64,000 nucleotides of DNA from Sodalinema lacuna_A. GTDB lineage: Bacteria > Cyanobacteriota > Cyanobacteriia > Cyanobacteriales > Geitlerinemataceae. Below the pieces are notes generated by a model that saw only the letters and a list, made by a program, of their open reading frames with translations, had not been told where the DNA came from and did not search any database. Positions 61,394 to 64,000 of this stretch are shown one piece after another; the first letter of the stretch is position 1, and each line of letters begins with the position of its first letter. The stretch spans positions 1-64,000 of the forward strand of contig FSSI02000017.1 of the NCBI GenBank assembly GCA_900149785.2, in the 5' to 3' direction. A program made the translations under genes and the position numbers.

Positions 61394-62155
61394 CTAAGGT
61401 GAAGCCGACCCCGACGATCGCCGCAAGTCTAAATGATAGCGATAGAGCGCAACTGGACTTCCGTTAGCACGAAAATAGGCGGGATCTTTAGGAGATAGAT
61501 AAATGGCTGTCAGTTGTTCAGCTTCGAGATGATCAGCATCCTGTTTTTGATAGTCGGTCGTGGTTTCAACTTCATTAAAATAGATTTGTCCAGGACTGCG
61601 AAACACTTGGTAGATAATTTCGGTCGAGAGAAAGCGATCGCTCTCGGGTTGTTCACGATTGCGTCCCCGCACCACCGAGACTAATTCTTGTCCTCCCGCC
61701 ATATCGATAATCTGACGGTTAGGATTCTCCGAATCGCGGATAATCTGAATGTCACTCTCCTCACCAAAATAGGCTTGACTGATATTTTCACTATTAAAGG
61801 TGCGATCGCCGACCACTAAACCCGTCTTTTTCTGAGGTTCAAAGCGGACTTGAAACGTCAGCGGTTGATTAAGATAACGGCGATTTCCCTCAAATCCAGG
61901 ACTCTTTAAATCCGGCGCTAAGGGAGCCTCTAACTGCAACAGGGTACTCGTCACATCCCAGGTTCCAGCCATCCAGTCGGGATAGACTAACTCCTCTTTG
62001 TTCACCACCGTAACCGTGGGTTTCTGTTGCCAATAGGGAAAGCGCTCAACGCGATCGCTCAAGGAATCAGCCCAAGCACTCGGCATCCCCAACAGCCAAA
62101 ATACTGCCAATAAACAGAGTCCTTTGTAGACCCGTTGCGTTAAACAATGTTGCAT
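61394..62155 (-). CDS. DUF6816 family secreted protein
   Basis: 253 residues from ATG 62155; a GTG at 62200 in the same frame would add 15 residues made only of the tandem repeat. The N-terminus is a signal peptide (GLCLLAVFWLLGMPSAWA). The mature part is beta-rich (LTFQVRFEPQKKTGLVVGDR; STEIIYQVFRSPGQIYFNEV), as in cyanobacterial DUF6816 proteins of unknown function, which have plant chloroplast relatives. The start lies in a 15-bp tandem repeat that may shift the N-terminus. The gene lies downstream of and in the same direction as capA. Confidence 0.83.
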   Translation of the reverse strand: MQHCLTQRVYKGLCLLAVFWLLGMPSAWADSLSDRVERFPYWQQKPTVTVVNKEELVYPDWMAGTWDVTSTLLQLEAPLAPDLKSPGFEGNRRYLNQPLTFQVRFEPQKKTGLVVGDRTFNSENISQAYFGEESDIQIIRDSENPNRQIIDMAGGQELVSVVRGRNREQPESDRFLSTEIIYQVFRSPGQIYFNEVETTTDYQKQDADHLEAEQLTAIYLSPKDPAYFRANGSPVALYRYHLDLRRSSGSASP

Positions 62156-62193
62156 CAAACAATGTTGCGTTAAACAATGTTGCGTCAAAAAAC
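62134..62193 (-). repeat. Four tandem 15-bp repeats at the DUF6816 gene start
   Basis: Units GTTGCGTTAAACAAT-like lie at 62134-62148, 62149-62163, 62164-62178 and 62179-62193. Read on the minus strand they encode repeated LTQHC in frame with the gene, so copy number could vary the leader peptide or the start codon supply. Confidence 0.85.
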
Positions 62194-62244
62194 GTCTCAC
62201 AATCAGTTTATAATATAAGTTGCCCTAAATAGGCGAGATCAACC

Positions 62245-63834
62245 CTATTTTACAAGGATTTGTCCCTGTTCATCAATCATGATGGGAGCATTTGGGAAAT
62301 CAGTCTGAGTTAAATTGCGAATCAAGTTGACTGTCCGAAATTGACCGTCCGGCACCGGAATACCCGTCGTCCCTAAATGAATCGGAATAATCTGTCCCGA
62401 AATAAATTCGCCTTCTAAGTTTAATTCAACCTCTAAAATCAAAGAATAGGCTAACGCTCCCTCCGTTGAAAGGGTCTGATAGCCCACAAAATCAGCCAAA
62501 GAATAGGCAATTAAGCGGTCATTATACAAGTTGATCGCTCGGGGAATATGGGGACCATGACCTAAAATTAAATCCGCCCCCGCGTCAATCGCCTCGCGAG
62601 AAAAGCCCACGATATTACCGCGATCTTCCCCCAGGAAGTATTCCTGGCGATCGCTCACGTGCATCGCCCCCGTTCCTTCCGCCCCAGCGTGAATCGACAG
62701 CACAATCACTTCAGCTTGTTTATCCGCTTCAGCAATCAATTGTCGAGCCAACTCGATATTATTAATCTCATTATGAAAATCGTAAGTACTAAAGCCAATA
62801 AACGCGATCGTCACATCCTCTACATCCAAATAGGTGATTTGATAGCGTTCTCCAACCGTCGCAATACCCACATCATTGAAATTCCGAATCGTATCCCGCA
62901 AACCAATCTCGCCAAAGTCCATCGAATGATTATTCGCCAAACTGACAATATCAAAACCAGCATCTTGTAAAAGATAGCGATAACTCGGAGGCGATCGGAA
63001 GGCAAATTGGGTGCCGCGACTGGTATCCTTGGGACTATTGGGATGATCCGTTAGCGTACTTTCATAATTCCCAAATAGAATATCTGCTCCCTGTAAGTCT
63101 TTCATCACATTGGCAAAGAAAAGACTCGGATCAGCCGGGAGGCGATTGTTGGGATAGTTGGTTCCCAAAATCATATCTCCCACCGCCTTGATGCGAATTG
63201 AACTGGGAAGATTGGGAGTGGGAATCTCAGGCGTTTCTGGAAGAACCTCGCTGAGATTGGTTTCGGCGGGAGATTGGGGTGAGGACGATGGCGTTAGGCG
63301 ATCGAGGTTTTGCGAGATCGTCGCCAAAACCGTTTGTCCAAGTTGGCGACTCTGACCCTGTAACTGACTGTGATCGAGGAGTCCCCAAAGTCCCCCAAAG
63401 CTAAATCCTAGCAGACTCAGGGCTGAAACCCGCATCACCAGGCGATTCGAGCGGGACTGAGACGATGGGGCCGCCGCTGGAGTCTGGGGGGACTCGGACG
63501 ATTGAGGCGATCGCACCCGAGAGGTCCCTCGCGGTGTAAACTCCCTCAAAGGATATTTATAAGTCCAATCCGGCTCATGCTGTCCCCAGCGTCGCCCATA
63601 AATCACGATCGCCTGCACCCCCGCCAGATGACACTGTTGCACCGCTCGTCGTGCTAAGGGAATACAGACTGTTCGGTCAGGAATAACGCGAGCCTCAAAT
63701 AACACCTGTAACCAGGGATTGCGTTGTTGCAGCCGTACCGAAATCTCATCAGACAGTAAGGCTTGGTCAATTCCTTGAACAATTGACCGTAGCTCAGTTG
63801 TTGGGTCATTATGGCCTTGTGGGTAAGCTTCCAC
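62245..63834 (-). CDS. CapA-family protein (poly-gamma-glutamate/capsule metallophosphoesterase-like)
   Basis: 529 residues from a GTG start, with GGGGGAG upstream. Residues 1-130 are an unusual cytosolic N-terminal domain (WLQVLFEARVIPDRTVCIPL; VQAIVIYGRRW), then comes a TM segment at about 135-155 (MRVSALSLLGFSFGGLWGLL). The CapA domain covers about 210-500: IKAVGDMILGTNYP, FGNYESTLTD, DIVSLANNHSMDFGEIGL, VIVLSIHAGAEG and LILGHGPHIPRAINLYNDRL, with the expected metal-binding residues. CapA-like proteins act at the envelope; the substrate in cyanobacteria is unknown. Confidence 0.88.
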   Translation of the reverse strand: MEAYPQGHNDPTTELRSIVQGIDQALLSDEISVRLQQRNPWLQVLFEARVIPDRTVCIPLARRAVQQCHLAGVQAIVIYGRRWGQHEPDWTYKYPLREFTPRGTSRVRSPQSSESPQTPAAAPSSQSRSNRLVMRVSALSLLGFSFGGLWGLLDHSQLQGQSRQLGQTVLATISQNLDRLTPSSSPQSPAETNLSEVLPETPEIPTPNLPSSIRIKAVGDMILGTNYPNNRLPADPSLFFANVMKDLQGADILFGNYESTLTDHPNSPKDTSRGTQFAFRSPPSYRYLLQDAGFDIVSLANNHSMDFGEIGLRDTIRNFNDVGIATVGERYQITYLDVEDVTIAFIGFSTYDFHNEINNIELARQLIAEADKQAEVIVLSIHAGAEGTGAMHVSDRQEYFLGEDRGNIVGFSREAIDAGADLILGHGPHIPRAINLYNDRLIAYSLADFVGYQTLSTEGALAYSLILEVELNLEGEFISGQIIPIHLGTTGIPVPDGQFRTVNLIRNLTQTDFPNAPIMIDEQGQILVK

Positions 63835-64000
63835 CGCGCTGACATCTCCCCCTTATGACTTGCTCCTTTGTATCACAGATGGGAGGCCCCAGAACCCGGA
63901 TCATTTGATTGGTCTTTCTTTTCTTTCAGCGTCGCCAGCATTAGGGCAATTCAAGCGCAATTCACAAGACTTAAGCCACCCTTTAAGACCCCTGCGGTCT

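Overview
This window comes from a cyanobacterium, probably a filamentous Oscillatoriales-type strain. The evidence is the many GCGATCGC (HIP1) octamers, a ferredoxin-type glutamate synthase of 1550 residues, a CAAD/CurT-like thylakoid protein, a Ycf29/Rre1-type response regulator, pentapeptide-repeat and Uma2 proteins, and multi-hairpin cyanobacterial repeats. The genus cannot be fixed from the sequence alone. No rRNA, tRNA or CRISPR array was seen. Several N bases lie in repeated DNA (a tnpB gene and a minisatellite).

The main content (about 2.5-42.0 kb) is a large contractile injection system (CIS) locus with effector and accessory genes. On the left, an AAA+ ATPase and a DUF4255 cap protein (minus strand) diverge from a plus-strand run: sheath, two tube paralogues, two paralogous tail-chaperone-like proteins, an out-of-frame DUF6760-like reading frame, gp25, baseplate J and tail protein I. 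A PAAR tip gene lies antisense to the 3' end of this run. On the right (35.8-42.0 kb) are a small CIS protein, a third tube-like protein, a 996-residue Ser/Pro-rich protein, a CIS_tube/baseplate protein and a VgrG-like spike. I see no convincing tail fibre or stand-alone tape-measure gene.

Between the two structural blocks is the cargo and accessory region. A 1417-residue protein joins a DUF4157 domain (HELTH), a Gly-rich linker, a hydrophobic helical middle and a C-terminal domain that I read as Ntox15/Tde-type DNase (HxxD), encoded in clearly more AT-rich DNA. It is followed by a YbjN-domain protein and a 154-residue acidic repeat protein that shares its N-terminal signature (RTWAK, 12 residues, DPFxW) at the same offset, a candidate CIS loading signal. 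A minus-strand group follows: an Ig-like/TM protein, a WD40/TM protein, a CIS-linked protein of unknown function and a secreted pentapeptide-repeat protein. A plus-strand TPR protein and a TM protein with a solute-binding-like C-terminus complete the region. Thylakoid-anchored CIS are known in Anabaena; the number of single-TM proteins here suggests, as inference, that this machine is also membrane-associated.

The flanks hold a partial IS200/IS605 tnpB and a MNT-HEPN toxin-antitoxin pair (left), then a largely housekeeping region (42-64 kb): response regulator, a membrane coiled-coil protein ending in a HicA-like domain, eno, CAAD/CurT-like, mutL, purA, a tnpB remnant with its right-end hairpin, bL25, a 43-bp minisatellite, a PfkB-family kinase, an APH-P-loop kinase fusion, DUF2214, Fd-GOGAT, Uma2, DUF6816 and CapA.
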